64,000 nt of DNA. Origin: an uncultured Prevotellaceae bacterium (GTDB lineage: Bacteria > Bacteroidota > Bacteroidia > Bacteroidales > Bacteroidaceae). Below are positions 8,245 to 17,759 of this stretch, piece by piece (position 1 is the stretch's first letter; each line of letters starts with the position of its first letter). The notes beneath the pieces are model-generated. The model was not told the DNA's origin. It saw only the letters and a list, made by a program, of their open reading frames with translations, and did not search any database. Position numbers and translations under genes: made by a program. The DNA is taken from assembly GCA_902771445.1 (NCBI GenBank), contig CACXXD010000001.1:26878-90877 (forward strand). Reading direction: 5' to 3'.

Positions 8245-8627
8245 TTTCTTTGTTTCTCAATTTGCTTCGACTCAACGCTAAGCGTAGCATGAGGAACAGC
8301 ACGCAGGCGTTCTTTCGGTATCAGCTTTCCCGTCATGCGGTCAATACCATAGGTCTTGTTCTCAATTCGAACCAGTGCGGCTTTCAATCCTTGGATGAAT
8401 TTCTGCTGTCGGGCAGCAAACTGTATAAGATCTTCTTTCGATTGTGTGGCACTCCCTTCCTCCAATGCTTTGTAGGTAGGCGAAGTGTCGTCAACGTCGT
8501 TAGAATCCTCATTCGTCAGAACTTTCATCATCTGATCGTAGTCACGCTTGGCTAATGCCAGTTTCTCGTTGATAATCTCACGGAACTCCTCGAGCTCCTC
8601 ATCTGTGTAACGTGTTTTCTCGGCCAT
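8241..8627 (-). CDS. TraR/DksA-family protein lacking zinc-finger cysteines
   Basis: A 128-residue protein with the DksA layout: an N-terminal helical hairpin (YTDEELEEFREIINEKLALAKRDY begins it), acidic residues at the tip, and a C-terminal globular part YGIDRMTGKLIPKERLRAVP. In classical DksA this last segment contains a C4 zinc finger (YGxC...C). Here no cysteine occurs anywhere, so it cannot bind zinc that way. DksA-like proteins bind the RNA polymerase secondary channel. The gene lies between ileS (5 bp gap) and lspA (4 bp overlap). Confidence 0.88.
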   Translation of the reverse strand: MAEKTRYTDEELEEFREIINEKLALAKRDYDQMMKVLTNEDSNDVDDTSPTYKALEEGSATQSKEDLIQFAARQQKFIQGLKAALVRIENKTYGIDRMTGKLIPKERLRAVPHATLSVESKQIEKQRK

Positions 8628-8632
8628 AAGTC

Positions 8633-11600
8633 TTAGGATTTAGCTATTTTGATATGTAAGTTAAAGTCGTCGAATTCCACCTCCTGACCGTCATTGGGCT
8701 GCATACGGATTGCATCGGCCAGCACCTGACGGCTCACATAGTCGCCGAATGAGCTGATGGCATTCACCGAAGCATCGCTCGGCTCTATTTCCACGGTGAT
8801 ACGGTCGGTTATTTCGAGTCCGCTCTTCTTGCGCAGGTTCTGTATGCGGTTCACAAGCTCACGAGCCATGCCCTCGTTGCGTAGTTCGTCGGTCAGGGTG
8901 ATGTCGAGCGCAACGGTCAGGTTGCCTTCATTGCCAACCAGCCAGCCGGGAATGTCCTCGCTGATAATATCTACATCGGAGGCTTCGACAGTCAGTGTCT
9001 GCCCCTCCACATCGATGTTGATAGTACCCTGATCCTCCAGTTCTGTGATTTGCTCCTGAGACAAAGCGGTCATTGCGGCAGCCACGCCTTTCATGAGTTT
9101 GCCAAACTTCTTGCCCATTGTGCGGAAGTTGCACTTCACCTTCTTAACCAAGATGCCTGCGCCCTCGACAAACTTCACGTCCTTAACGTTCACCTCTTGC
9201 AAGAAAATTGTCTTAACGCTCTCAATATCTGCACGTTGAGCCGCATCTACTGGAGGAATCATTAAAGTCTGAAGTGGCTGCTTCACCTTGATGCCTTCTT
9301 TACGGCGTAATGCCAGAACGATAGTCGTAATGCGCTGAGCTATCTCCATCCGCTTCTCAAGATCGGCATCGACCAAAGTCATATCGGCTACAGGGAACTT
9401 CTCCAAATGAACCGAATCGAGCTGGCCGTTCAAGTCACAATAGATGCGGTCAGCAAAGAATGGAGCAAACGGAGCAAGCAATTTGGCCACAGTCATGAGG
9501 CATTCATACAAGGTCTGATAAGCGGCCAGTTTGTCGGCATCCATTTCCTTGCCCCAGAAGCGTTTCTTGTTCAAGCGCACATACCAGTTGGAAAGATCCT
9601 CGTCAACAAACTTGTCTATCAGTCTGCCAGCACGGGTCGGATCGAAGTTGTTCAGTTCCGTTTCAACTCCCTTTACGAGTGAGTTGAGGCATGACAGAAT
9701 CCAGCGGTCAAACTCAGGTCGCTCAGCTACGGGAATCTGTGCTACTGAAGGACTGAACTCGTCTACATTCGCATACATGGCGAAGAGCGAGTAGGTATTG
9801 TAAAGTGTGCCGAAGAACTTGCGGCTTACCTCTGCCACACCCTCTGGGTCGAACTTCAGGTTGTCCCAAGGCTCGGAGTTGGTCATCATGTAGAAGCGCA
9901 CGGCATCGGAGCCATACTTGTCAATCATCTCAAACGGATTGACCACATTGCCCACGTGCTTCGACATCTTGTTGCCTTTGGCATCGAGCACGAGACCTGT
10001 GGAAATGACATTCTTGAAGGCCACCGAGTCGAAAATCATCGTTGCGATAGCATGGAGTGTGAAGAACCAGCCACGTGTCTGGTCGACACCCTCGTTGATG
10101 AAGTCTGCTGGATATGCTAATTTGTTGTCAATCAGCTCCTTATTCTCAAATGGATAATGTATTTGTGCATAGGGCATTGAACCAGAATCAAACCACACGT
10201 CAATCAAATCGCTCTCGCGTTTCATTGGCTTGCCCGAATCGCTCACCAGCAAGATGTAGTCAACGTATGGGCGGTGCATGTCAATCCGGTCGTAGTTCTC
10301 CTGCGAATAGTCGCCGGGTACAAAGCCTTTATCCTTCAATGGGTTCGATGACATCACACCTGCGGCCACGGCCTTCTCAATCTCGTTGTAGAGTTCTTCC
10401 AGGCTACCGATGCACTTTTCCTCGCCTTCCTCGCTACGCCAGATGGGCAATGGCGTACCCCAGAAGCGTGAGCGCGACAAGTTCCAGTCGTTCAGGTTAT
10501 CCAGCCAGTTTCCGAAACGGCCCGAACCAGTTGACTCTGGCTGCCAGTTGATGGTCTTATTGAGTTCACTCATACGCTCTTTCATTGATGAGCTCTTGAT
10601 GAACCATGAGTCGAGTGGATAGTAGAGTACGGGCTTGTCGGTACGCCAGCAGTGAGGATAGTTGTGCACGTGCTTCTCTATCTTGAACACTTTGCCCTCA
10701 GCCTTGAGGTCCATGCAGATAGAGATGTCGAGCGTCTCGTCTTTATCAGTCAGTGTCTCGTCGTAGGCATTCTTTACATATCTGCCTGCATAGCGTCCCC
10801 ACTGTTCAACGTCGACATATTTTGCAACGAAGTCGGCATCCAAGTCTTCGAGAAGGAAATACTTGCCCTGCAAGTCGACCACAGGACGTTCGGCACCCTT
10901 CTTGTCGATGAGTACAATAGGACAGATGCCTGCCTTCTTTGCAACGAAAGCATCGTCGGCACCAAAGTTAGGTGCAATATGCACGATACCGGCACCGTCT
11001 TCGGTGGTCACATAGTCACCGGGAATCACTCTGAATGCATCGCCCATAGGCTTGATCATGGGCAGCAACTGCTCATACTCCATGCCGACAAGTTCAGTTC
11101 CGGTGTAATGACCTACCACACGATAGGGCAGGAACTTGCCGCCTTTCTTGAATTCAGGCAGTTCACCACCATCTGTAATCTCAGCTGCTGTATCGAAATA
11201 GGCTGGTACGCGAGCCTCTGCCATCACAACCGTGATTTTTTCGGCAGAATAGGGATTGTAGGTTTGCAAAGCTACGTATTCAATCTTCGGTCCTACGCAT
11301 AGGGCGGTGTTGGCCGCGAGGGTCCAGGGGGTGGTGGTCCATGCCATGAAATAAGGTGTACCCCAAGCAGCCATTTCCGGTTTCGGGTTCTTCATCTTGA
11401 AGAGAGCCGTACAGGTGGTGTCTTTCACGTCACGATAGCAACCAGGCTGGTTCAGTTCGTGCGAAGAAAGACCTGTTCCGGCAGCAGGCGAATAAGGCTG
11501 AATGGTGTATCCCTTGTAGAGCAATCCTTTGTTATAGAACTGCTTGAGGAGATACCAAAGGGTCTCAATATACTTATTGTCGTAAGTGATATATGGATGG

Positions 11601-12055
11601 TCGAGGTCGACGAAATAGCCCATACGCTCAGTCAGCTCACGCCATTCCGCGGTGAACTTCATCACGTTTTCGCGACATTTGCGGTTGTAGTCTTCCGTCG
11701 AAATATATTTCTCACTCTCCTTGTTATCTATATCTGCTTTTGTGATGCCCAGTTCTTTTTCCACACCCAACTCGACAGGCAGTCCATGAGTATCCCATCC
11801 GGCTTTGCGTTTCACCTGGAATCCCTGCATGGTCTTGTAGCGGTTGAAGGTATCTTTGATAGAACGAGCGAGCACATGGTGAATGCCGGGATGGCCGTTA
11901 GCCGAAGGAGGTCCTTCGAAGAATACAAACTGAGGACAACCCTCGCGCTCGTCAATTGAACGGTGGAAGATGTCTTCTTTCATCCACTTTTCAAGAATTT
12001 CGTTGTTCACCTGTGTCAGGTTCAAGCCATTATGCTCTACAAATCTCTTAGCCAT
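8633..12055 (-). CDS. ileS: Isoleucyl-tRNA synthetase
   Basis: The start is taken at ATG 12055 (MAKRFVEHNGLNLTQVN); an in-frame extension to 12103 would lie in the 5' leader. The protein has about 1140 residues, the long eukaryote-like IleRS type used by Bacteroidetes. PPSANGHPGIHH contains the HIGH-class signature and KMSKHVGN is the KMSKS signature. A large editing domain lies between them, and a C-terminal anticodon-binding domain and extension follow. The enzyme charges tRNA-Ile. It heads the ileS-dksA-like-lspA-DUF4296 cluster, with a near-perfect promoter at 12219-12250. Confidence 0.97.
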   Translation of the reverse strand: MAKRFVEHNGLNLTQVNNEILEKWMKEDIFHRSIDEREGCPQFVFFEGPPSANGHPGIHHVLARSIKDTFNRYKTMQGFQVKRKAGWDTHGLPVELGVEKELGITKADIDNKESEKYISTEDYNRKCRENVMKFTAEWRELTERMGYFVDLDHPYITYDNKYIETLWYLLKQFYNKGLLYKGYTIQPYSPAAGTGLSSHELNQPGCYRDVKDTTCTALFKMKNPKPEMAAWGTPYFMAWTTTPWTLAANTALCVGPKIEYVALQTYNPYSAEKITVVMAEARVPAYFDTAAEITDGGELPEFKKGGKFLPYRVVGHYTGTELVGMEYEQLLPMIKPMGDAFRVIPGDYVTTEDGAGIVHIAPNFGADDAFVAKKAGICPIVLIDKKGAERPVVDLQGKYFLLEDLDADFVAKYVDVEQWGRYAGRYVKNAYDETLTDKDETLDISICMDLKAEGKVFKIEKHVHNYPHCWRTDKPVLYYPLDSWFIKSSSMKERMSELNKTINWQPESTGSGRFGNWLDNLNDWNLSRSRFWGTPLPIWRSEEGEEKCIGSLEELYNEIEKAVAAGVMSSNPLKDKGFVPGDYSQENYDRIDMHRPYVDYILLVSDSGKPMKRESDLIDVWFDSGSMPYAQIHYPFENKELIDNKLAYPADFINEGVDQTRGWFFTLHAIATMIFDSVAFKNVISTGLVLDAKGNKMSKHVGNVVNPFEMIDKYGSDAVRFYMMTNSEPWDNLKFDPEGVAEVSRKFFGTLYNTYSLFAMYANVDEFSPSVAQIPVAERPEFDRWILSCLNSLVKGVETELNNFDPTRAGRLIDKFVDEDLSNWYVRLNKKRFWGKEMDADKLAAYQTLYECLMTVAKLLAPFAPFFADRIYCDLNGQLDSVHLEKFPVADMTLVDADLEKRMEIAQRITTIVLALRRKEGIKVKQPLQTLMIPPVDAAQRADIESVKTIFLQEVNVKDVKFVEGAGILVKKVKCNFRTMGKKFGKLMKGVAAAMTALSQEQITELEDQGTINIDVEGQTLTVEASDVDIISEDIPGWLVGNEGNLTVALDITLTDELRNEGMARELVNRIQNLRKKSGLEITDRITVEIEPSDASVNAISSFGDYVSRQVLADAIRMQPNDGQEVEFDDFNLHIKIAKS

Positions 12056-12086
12056 TTGTTTTTTGCTCCCAAGCCCGGGGAGTGGG

Positions 12087-12146
12087 GTCTGAACAAGCGA
12101 CATCAGCCCTGATTTATTCTACAATGAAGTCTGCGCTTGTTCAGAC
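12087..12146. repeat. Hairpin repeat, copy 1 (ileS leader)
   Basis: Perfect 13-bp inverted arms GTCTGAACAAGCG (12087-12099) and CGCTTGTTCAGAC (12134-12146) enclose about 34 nt. A closely related hairpin occurs at 30254-30318 upstream of lpxC, so this is a dispersed small element and not an ileS-specific attenuator. Confidence 0.65.
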
Positions 12147-12218
12147 TCCTTCCGTCTCTGTCCTTCCGTTTTATTGATTGTATTGTCAGTAATTACAGAG
12201 TCCTTTATTTTTAGGTTG

Positions 12219-12250
12219 CAAAGGTAGAAAAAAATCCCCATGTTACCAAA
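12219..12250 (-). promoter_or_regulatory. Promoter of the ileS operon
   Basis: Minus-strand TACCTTTG (12219-12226), a 20-nt spacer and TTTG (12247-12250) exactly fit the Bacteroidetes consensus. The leader to the ileS ATG would be about 160 nt and includes the hairpin repeat. Confidence 0.8.
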
Positions 12251-12332
12251 CGATTAAATATATTTTAGATTTTGTCCTAAAAGAGACCATTCTTTCGGGA
12301 ACTTTTATTATAAAATAAGGTGACGGCATGAA

Positions 12333-12370
12333 AAAACAGGAAGACAACATTGCTGTTCTCTTCCTGTTTT
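12333..12370 (-). terminator. Intrinsic terminator of the phosphoglucomutase gene
   Basis: A 12-bp stem (AAAACAGGAAGA / TCTTCCTGTTTT) followed on the minus strand by a T run, 17 bp after the gene's stop. Confidence 0.85.
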
Positions 12371-12386
12371 GTGAAAAATGGAAATC

Positions 12387-14132
12387 TTAGAGGTTCAGGC
12401 TCTTCTTGATAGCCTCGATCTTCTCTTCGGCTGCCTTTGTGCAACGCTCATAGCATCCAGCACACTTGAAGCTGTTGTCCTTGATTTCGCAATAGAACTT
12501 AATCTTAGGCTCTGTGCCAGAAGGACGAACGCTGATCTTGATGCCGTCCTCGGTGAACCACTGTAGCACGTTCGAAGTAGCGGGCATGTCGAGCTTCTCC
12601 TTGGTACCGTCGGCTTTGGTTGCCTCCAGGGTCTGGTAGTCCTTCCACAGGCAAATCTTCGAGCCGCCCAGTTCCTTCGGTGGGTTGGCGCGGAAGTCGG
12701 CCATCATCTTCTTGATCTCGTCGGCACCACTCTTGCCAGGCTTCACCACATTGATAGTGGTCTCCTTCGAGAAACCATATTCTGCGTAGATGTTCATCAG
12801 CAGATCGTAGAGTGTCATGCCATTGTCCTTTGCCCAGGCTGCAATCTCGCAGATGAGGCAGATAGAAGCGGGTGAATCCTTGTCGCGCACCTTGTCAAAT
12901 GGCAGGAAGCCGAACGACTCCTCACCGCCGCCGATGTACTTCTTCTTGCCCTCGTTGACGCGGATGCGATAGGCAATCCACTTGAAGCCCGTGTACTCAT
13001 CGTAGATTTCCACACCGTTCTTCTTGGCGATGGCAGCAATCATCTCACTGGTTACGATGGTCTTCACCATGAACTCATTGCCTTTCAGCTGACCCAGCTT
13101 TTTCTTGTTTGTGATGATGTACCAAGAGAACATCATGGCGGTCTGGTTACCGTTCAGAATCTCCCATTCACCCTTGTCGTTGCGGCAAACGATGGCCAGA
13201 CGGTCGGCATCGGGGTCGGAGGCAATCACCAGGTCGGCATTCAGCTTCGTACCCAGCTTCATGCCCAGTGTCATAGCTTCGGGATTCTCGGGGTTGGGGC
13301 TGACCACGGTGGGGAAGTTGCCATCGATTACCATCTGCTCACGAACGACGTGGATGTTCTGGAAGCCCCATGAGCGCAGAGCCTCGGGAATGATGACGCG
13401 GCCAGTGCCGTGCATGGGTGAGTAGACGATGTTCAGATCCTTCTGGCGCAAGATGACGTCCTGGTCGACCATAGCTTCCTTGACGGCCTGCAGGTAGTCC
13501 CAGTCCATTTCGCCACCGATAATCTCGATGAGGTCATAGTTGGGCTCAAACTTCACGTCTTCGATCTGCACCTTGTTCACCTCGTCGATGATGCCCTTGT
13601 CGTGTGGTGAGAGCACCTGTGCACCGTCGTCCCAGTAGGCCTTGTAGCCGTTGTACTCGCGGGGGTTGTGCGAAGCGGTGACGTTGACACCAGCCTGGCA
13701 ACCCAGTTGACGGATGGCAAATGAAATCTCCGGGGTGGGGCGGAGGCTCTCGAACAGATACACCTTGATGCCGTTGGCCGAGAAGATGGCGGCAACGGTC
13801 TCAGCAAACATGCGACCATTGTTGCGGTTGTCATGCCCAACAACCACAGAGCACTGCTTGCCGGGGAATGCTTTCAGAATGTAGTTGGCAAAGCCCTGTG
13901 TGGCCATGCCTACAATGTATTTGTTCATGCGGTTGGTTCCGGCACCCATGATGCCACGCAGGCCACCCGTACCGAACTCCAGATTCTGATAGAAGGCATC
14001 GACGAGGGCGGTCTTGTCCTCGTTGTCGAGCATAGCTTGTACTTCTTTGCGAATCTCCTCGTCGAAGGCTGGAGCGAGCCACTGCTTAGCCCGTGCCTCG
14101 CACTGAGCTATAAGCTGAGCATTATTTTCCAT
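12387..14132 (-). CDS. Phosphoglucomutase / phosphomannomutase (alpha-D-phosphohexomutase)
   Basis: A 581-residue protein of the long PGM/PMM class. The phosphoserine loop is NVTASHNPREYNGYK, the metal-binding loop is SDPDADRLAI, the sugar-specificity loop is GGEESFGF, and the phosphate-binding RPSGTEPKIKFY lies near the C-terminus. It interconverts hexose 1- and 6-phosphates, feeding glycogen and cell-surface sugar synthesis. It is a single-gene unit with its own promoter (14186-14216) and terminator. Confidence 0.94.
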   Translation of the reverse strand: MENNAQLIAQCEARAKQWLAPAFDEEIRKEVQAMLDNEDKTALVDAFYQNLEFGTGGLRGIMGAGTNRMNKYIVGMATQGFANYILKAFPGKQCSVVVGHDNRNNGRMFAETVAAIFSANGIKVYLFESLRPTPEISFAIRQLGCQAGVNVTASHNPREYNGYKAYWDDGAQVLSPHDKGIIDEVNKVQIEDVKFEPNYDLIEIIGGEMDWDYLQAVKEAMVDQDVILRQKDLNIVYSPMHGTGRVIIPEALRSWGFQNIHVVREQMVIDGNFPTVVSPNPENPEAMTLGMKLGTKLNADLVIASDPDADRLAIVCRNDKGEWEILNGNQTAMMFSWYIITNKKKLGQLKGNEFMVKTIVTSEMIAAIAKKNGVEIYDEYTGFKWIAYRIRVNEGKKKYIGGGEESFGFLPFDKVRDKDSPASICLICEIAAWAKDNGMTLYDLLMNIYAEYGFSKETTINVVKPGKSGADEIKKMMADFRANPPKELGGSKICLWKDYQTLEATKADGTKEKLDMPATSNVLQWFTEDGIKISVRPSGTEPKIKFYCEIKDNSFKCAGCYERCTKAAEEKIEAIKKSLNL

Positions 14133-14185
14133 ATTTTTCTGTTGTTTAAAAGGTTTTAGATTTTGTCGATATTGTTACTGATTGA

Positions 14186-14216
14186 CAAAGATACTAAATA
14201 TTATGGAAAAAAACAA
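14186..14216 (-). promoter_or_regulatory. Promoter of the phosphoglucomutase gene
   Basis: Minus-strand TATCTTTG (14186-14193), a 20-nt spacer and TTG (14214-14216), about 55 nt upstream of the start codon. Confidence 0.7.
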
Positions 14217-14251
14217 TGACTTATGCTGTTTTTTTATTTTTTTAGCAGTTT

Positions 14252-15208
14252 TTACTTCGAGTTAGTCTCTACAGAGCTGTTCATTTGCGAGAGTGCCATG
14301 AAAGTGGACAACTCTTGTGGGCTGAATTCTTTTTCGATGATGCCGAGTCCATCGGGCAGTTGCTTGAGAAACAACAAGCATAGTTGGGCTACAAAGCTAC
14401 ACGAAAGATAGAGTGGGACGGCCTCTTCACCTTGGTTGTTGTTCGATTGCTCCTGATACTGGCACAATCCGTCGTAGACGGGGTGACTGTGCATTGACAG
14501 ATAGCGGTATTGAAGTGCCATGAGTATTCCGTCATCCGTTTCGTGGTACAGGTATTTCCATGCCTGCGAGAACGACAAGCGGTTGACACTATATTTTTCG
14601 TTTTGCCGAATGAACTCTATGCTACCGGTCTGGGTCGACTTGTTGTTCAGCAGGTCGTTGAGTTCTTTGTGGCAGAGCATGCCGATGCGCGTTGAAAGAA
14701 TCTCCTTCTTCAGTTCCTTGATCTCCTGTCGTGCTTCTTTGGTCTCATCCTTGATCAGCTGACTATCGCCCGGATTGATGCCAATCTTGTTCTTCTTGCT
14801 ATTGATGAGCCAGTATTTCCATACGATTTCAGCTTCTTCTATGCTTTTGGGATGCTCAAAGAGGAAGTAGAACATGGCCAGATGTTCGTAGACGGAGCGG
14901 GTGAGTGTCATCGTGCGATATTCTTCATGCAGATGAAACGTCTCGCCTCTGTAGCGGTAGACGATGCCTTCGGTTGTCAGTTTATGGTTGCACAGATGGG
15001 TTGAGGTGGCTCGTTGCAAGAAGGCATGTGCGATGGAGATGCGCTCATACTTCAGCAGTTCCTGATAGTCGACGATGGTGTGGCATATAACATGAGTGGC
15101 AACTTTCATGACGAGTTCCGACATCTTGATGGCCACATGCGTGCGTCTCTTTGGCGACAGCCTGTCGTCAAAGGGAGCAGCAATGAGTGTCTTGTCTAAT
15201 GGTTCCAT
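14252..15208 (-). CDS. Hypothetical alpha-helical protein (318 aa)
   Basis: I do not recognise this gene. The start is taken at ATG 15208 (MEPLDKTLIAAPFDD); the frame extends 12 codons further only to a TTG. The protein is mostly helical and soluble, with conserved-looking HAFLQRATSTHLC, an ETFHLHEEYRTM stretch, a basic coiled-coil segment (KEARQEIKELKKEILS) and a final hydrophobic helix (CSFVAQLCLLFLKQL). The spread of histidine and acidic residues recalls DUF5677-like helical proteins, but that is only a guess. It lies 46 bp after the TPR gene on the same strand. Confidence 0.75.
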   Translation of the reverse strand: MEPLDKTLIAAPFDDRLSPKRRTHVAIKMSELVMKVATHVICHTIVDYQELLKYERISIAHAFLQRATSTHLCNHKLTTEGIVYRYRGETFHLHEEYRTMTLTRSVYEHLAMFYFLFEHPKSIEEAEIVWKYWLINSKKNKIGINPGDSQLIKDETKEARQEIKELKKEILSTRIGMLCHKELNDLLNNKSTQTGSIEFIRQNEKYSVNRLSFSQAWKYLYHETDDGILMALQYRYLSMHSHPVYDGLCQYQEQSNNNQGEEAVPLYLSCSFVAQLCLLFLKQLPDGLGIIEKEFSPQELSTFMALSQMNSSVETNSK

Positions 15209-15253
15209 GACTTTAGTTTTCGTCGTCTGTGTGTTGAGTGTCAATGGCTTCTG

Positions 15254-16447
15254 CTATTTCAGCAATCGGTCTATTTCGTCGAACTGCTTGCCCATGTTCA
15301 GGTTCAGATAGATTCGGTAGAGCGCTGGCCCCCACTTCTCTTTCTGGTTGGGCATGAGCTGCCTGTATCGTTCCATATAGGGGCGTGCCTTCTGGTAGAG
15401 CTGGCGCAACTGCTTCTTGTTCTTTCGCTCGTCAAGTCGCAGGGCGATGTTCAGGTAGCCCGTGCCTGCATTGAAGTGTGCCTCGGCCAGGTTGGGGTTG
15501 ATGGCAATGATCTGCTCGCTCACCTTGATGCTCTCGCCATAGCGCTCCAGTCGGAACAACATGGTCGACTTGGCAAAGAGATAGAGCGTGCAGGTGTCGC
15601 AGACGGCAATGGCCGAGTCGGCGGCTGCCAGTGCTTTGTCGTATTCTCCGCGCTGACTATAGGCATCCATCAGTCTTGGAAAGAAATAGGTGAAAGTGGG
15701 AAACCTGCGGAATCCTTCTTCGAGTGTTTTCAGATAGAGTTCCTGGTCGTTCAGCCAGCGGCGTGCCTCAGCGATGTATTGCAACGTGAAGTTGGCCTTT
15801 GCCGAATCGCATAGTGCCAGTTTGCGATGGCGAAGCGTTAGCACGGCATTTTGCATTCTGTATCCGCAGAACGTAGCCCAATAGGCGGCTTCGGGCATGC
15901 GCGTGTCAAGCGAGTCGTAGCGATAGGTCGAGAACAGAGGCTGACGACTACAGTCGATGTAGAACTCGAAATAGTCGAAGGCTTTCTGCATCTCGCCTTT
16001 GCGCAGATGATAGGTGCCGGCATTGAACAGGTTGGGCCGATAGGCATGTAGCAGCTCGGCATGCTTCTTTCTGTATTCAATGTCTACACGGCCCTTTTCA
16101 TTAGGGCGCATTTCGATAGAGTCGAGCGTCTCAAGGATGGTAAACATGCGTTTGTTGAGCTCGAAGAATTTGGCCGTGTCCTGTTTCTGTTTCAGGTAGA
16201 GCCGTTCGTTGGCTTGCAGATAGAGCCCTTTTACGGCATCGAAACGTGTCAGGTAGATTTTCTTGTTGGTCTTGTTCTTCGGCTCTTTCAGCAGGCGGAC
16301 CATCATTTGCTCAGCCTGCTCCAGTTCTTTTTCCTTGCCGCTCTTAATGTAAGACCGTGCCTGATTGAGCTCCTTTTTCTGAGCCCACGTCAGACACGGT
16401 GTTATCATTAGTAAGAGTAGCAAAGCAGTTGTTAGTTGCTTTGTCAT
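15254..16447 (-). CDS. Secreted TPR-repeat protein
   Basis: A 397-residue protein with a signal peptide (LLLLLMITPCLTWAQ) and several tetratricopeptide-like helix pairs (for example YDKALAAADSAIAVCDTC and YGESIKVSEQIIAINPN). It is probably periplasmic and a protein-interaction scaffold, since no catalytic motif is seen. It is a divergent paralogue of the next gene upstream (16480-17727), with the same overall design and ending (a QLMPNQKEKWGPALYRIY-like region). The pair follows gyrA on the same strand. Confidence 0.85.
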   Translation of the reverse strand: MTKQLTTALLLLLMITPCLTWAQKKELNQARSYIKSGKEKELEQAEQMMVRLLKEPKNKTNKKIYLTRFDAVKGLYLQANERLYLKQKQDTAKFFELNKRMFTILETLDSIEMRPNEKGRVDIEYRKKHAELLHAYRPNLFNAGTYHLRKGEMQKAFDYFEFYIDCSRQPLFSTYRYDSLDTRMPEAAYWATFCGYRMQNAVLTLRHRKLALCDSAKANFTLQYIAEARRWLNDQELYLKTLEEGFRRFPTFTYFFPRLMDAYSQRGEYDKALAAADSAIAVCDTCTLYLFAKSTMLFRLERYGESIKVSEQIIAINPNLAEAHFNAGTGYLNIALRLDERKNKKQLRQLYQKARPYMERYRQLMPNQKEKWGPALYRIYLNLNMGKQFDEIDRLLK

Positions 16448-16479
16448 TTAAGATTAATTGTGAATTTCTTCGTTTCTAT

Positions 16480-17727
16480 TTATTTGTTGACAAGTTTTTC
16501 CATCTCGTCGGCCTTGGCCTTGTCGCCTAATGCATAGTAGATCTGGTAGAGAGGATAAGCCCACTTCACCTTCTCGCTATCGGGGTCGAGCTCTTTGGCA
16601 CGCTCCATGTAGGTCAGAGCCTCGTTCAGAATCACCTTCACCTTCTCGGCATTCTCCTTGGTCAGACCGCCCGTGTTCTTGTCGGCCAGCTGGTCTTTCA
16701 GGGCGATGGCCTTAGAATTGAGGCAGACACCAGCGTTGAACACGCATTGCACGAAGTTGGGGTCAATCTCGATGGCCTTCTTGTAAGACTCAACGGCGGC
16801 ATCCCACTCGCTCTGGTTCATCTGCACCTCGCCCTTCAGCGCCCATGCCATCTTGTTGCCCGAGTTGATGGTGATTTCCTCGTCGGCCCAAGCCTTCATG
16901 GCATTCATGTCCTTTGCGCGGGTGTAGTAGTCCATCAGCAGGTTGAAGAAGCGCTCCTCGTCGGGGTTCTGCTTGCGCAGGTCCTTCAGCATATTGACGT
17001 AGGCCACAGAGTCTTCCTTGGTCTTCATTGATTCCTTCTTCGAGAAGATCATAATCTCCTGAGCCTCCTTAGCCTTGGCAGGGTCTTCGGCGGTCAGCTT
17101 GGCATACTTCTCTGCCTCGGGGTACTTGTGCATCTGGTAGCTGAGGATGGCTGCATAGTAGGCGATGTCATAGTAGAAAGGATCCTTCGGGAAGTCCTTC
17201 ACCTCTTCGAAGATAGACGTGCTCTTCATGTCCAGATACAAGCTCCATGCCTTCAGGGCATTCTCGTTGTCCTTTCTGTCCTGATAGAAGTACTGTCCGG
17301 CCTGTACCAGTGAGACACCGAAGTTCTTGAACTTGTTCTGGCTGCCCTGGCGATACTTGATCTTCACCTTGCCCTTCTCGTCGGGCTGCTGATCCAGCTC
17401 GTCGCACTTTATTGCTGCTTCCCAGCTGCCGATGGCTGCCTGGTGCATGCCCAGCGTGTCGTAAGGAGTGGTCTTCTTCTCTATCTGATTGGTTGTGGCT
17501 TCGGTCTGAATAGCCATGAACTTGGCATGCAGAATCTCGCTCTGCAAGTTCCATGCACCTTTCTTGTCGACGGTCTCGTTAGAGGTCAGGGCAGGAGCCA
17601 GAACTTGTACAGCCTGGTCGAATTCGTTCTTGCCCATAAGTTTCTTGGCGTCCTTGATTAAGGCGTCCTGTGCAATGGCCGATGAGGCAGCTGCTGCCAT
17701 GAGGCCGATCATCATCATTTTTTTCAT
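16480..17727 (-). CDS. Secreted TPR-repeat protein (gyrA-linked)
   Basis: A 415-residue protein with a signal peptide (MMMIGLMAAAASSAIAQD) and TPR units, best seen at SEWDAAVESYKKAIEIDPN and the C-terminal ALTYMERAKELDPDSEKVK. It is predicted to be periplasmic with an unknown partner. It lies 32 bp downstream of gyrA and 32 bp upstream of its paralogue. A TPR gene directly after gyrA is a recurring arrangement in Bacteroidales. Confidence 0.88.
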   Translation of the reverse strand: MKKMMMIGLMAAAASSAIAQDALIKDAKKLMGKNEFDQAVQVLAPALTSNETVDKKGAWNLQSEILHAKFMAIQTEATTNQIEKKTTPYDTLGMHQAAIGSWEAAIKCDELDQQPDEKGKVKIKYRQGSQNKFKNFGVSLVQAGQYFYQDRKDNENALKAWSLYLDMKSTSIFEEVKDFPKDPFYYDIAYYAAILSYQMHKYPEAEKYAKLTAEDPAKAKEAQEIMIFSKKESMKTKEDSVAYVNMLKDLRKQNPDEERFFNLLMDYYTRAKDMNAMKAWADEEITINSGNKMAWALKGEVQMNQSEWDAAVESYKKAIEIDPNFVQCVFNAGVCLNSKAIALKDQLADKNTGGLTKENAEKVKVILNEALTYMERAKELDPDSEKVKWAYPLYQIYYALGDKAKADEMEKLVNK

Positions 17728-17759
17728 TTTCGTATAAATTTTGGTTTAACAGTTATTTT

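Noticed and set aside
12087-12146. tRNA-sensing (T-box-like) leader for ileS
   Set aside because: The leader hairpin recurs upstream of lpxC and lacks T-box conserved sequence; T-boxes are not expected in Bacteroidetes.
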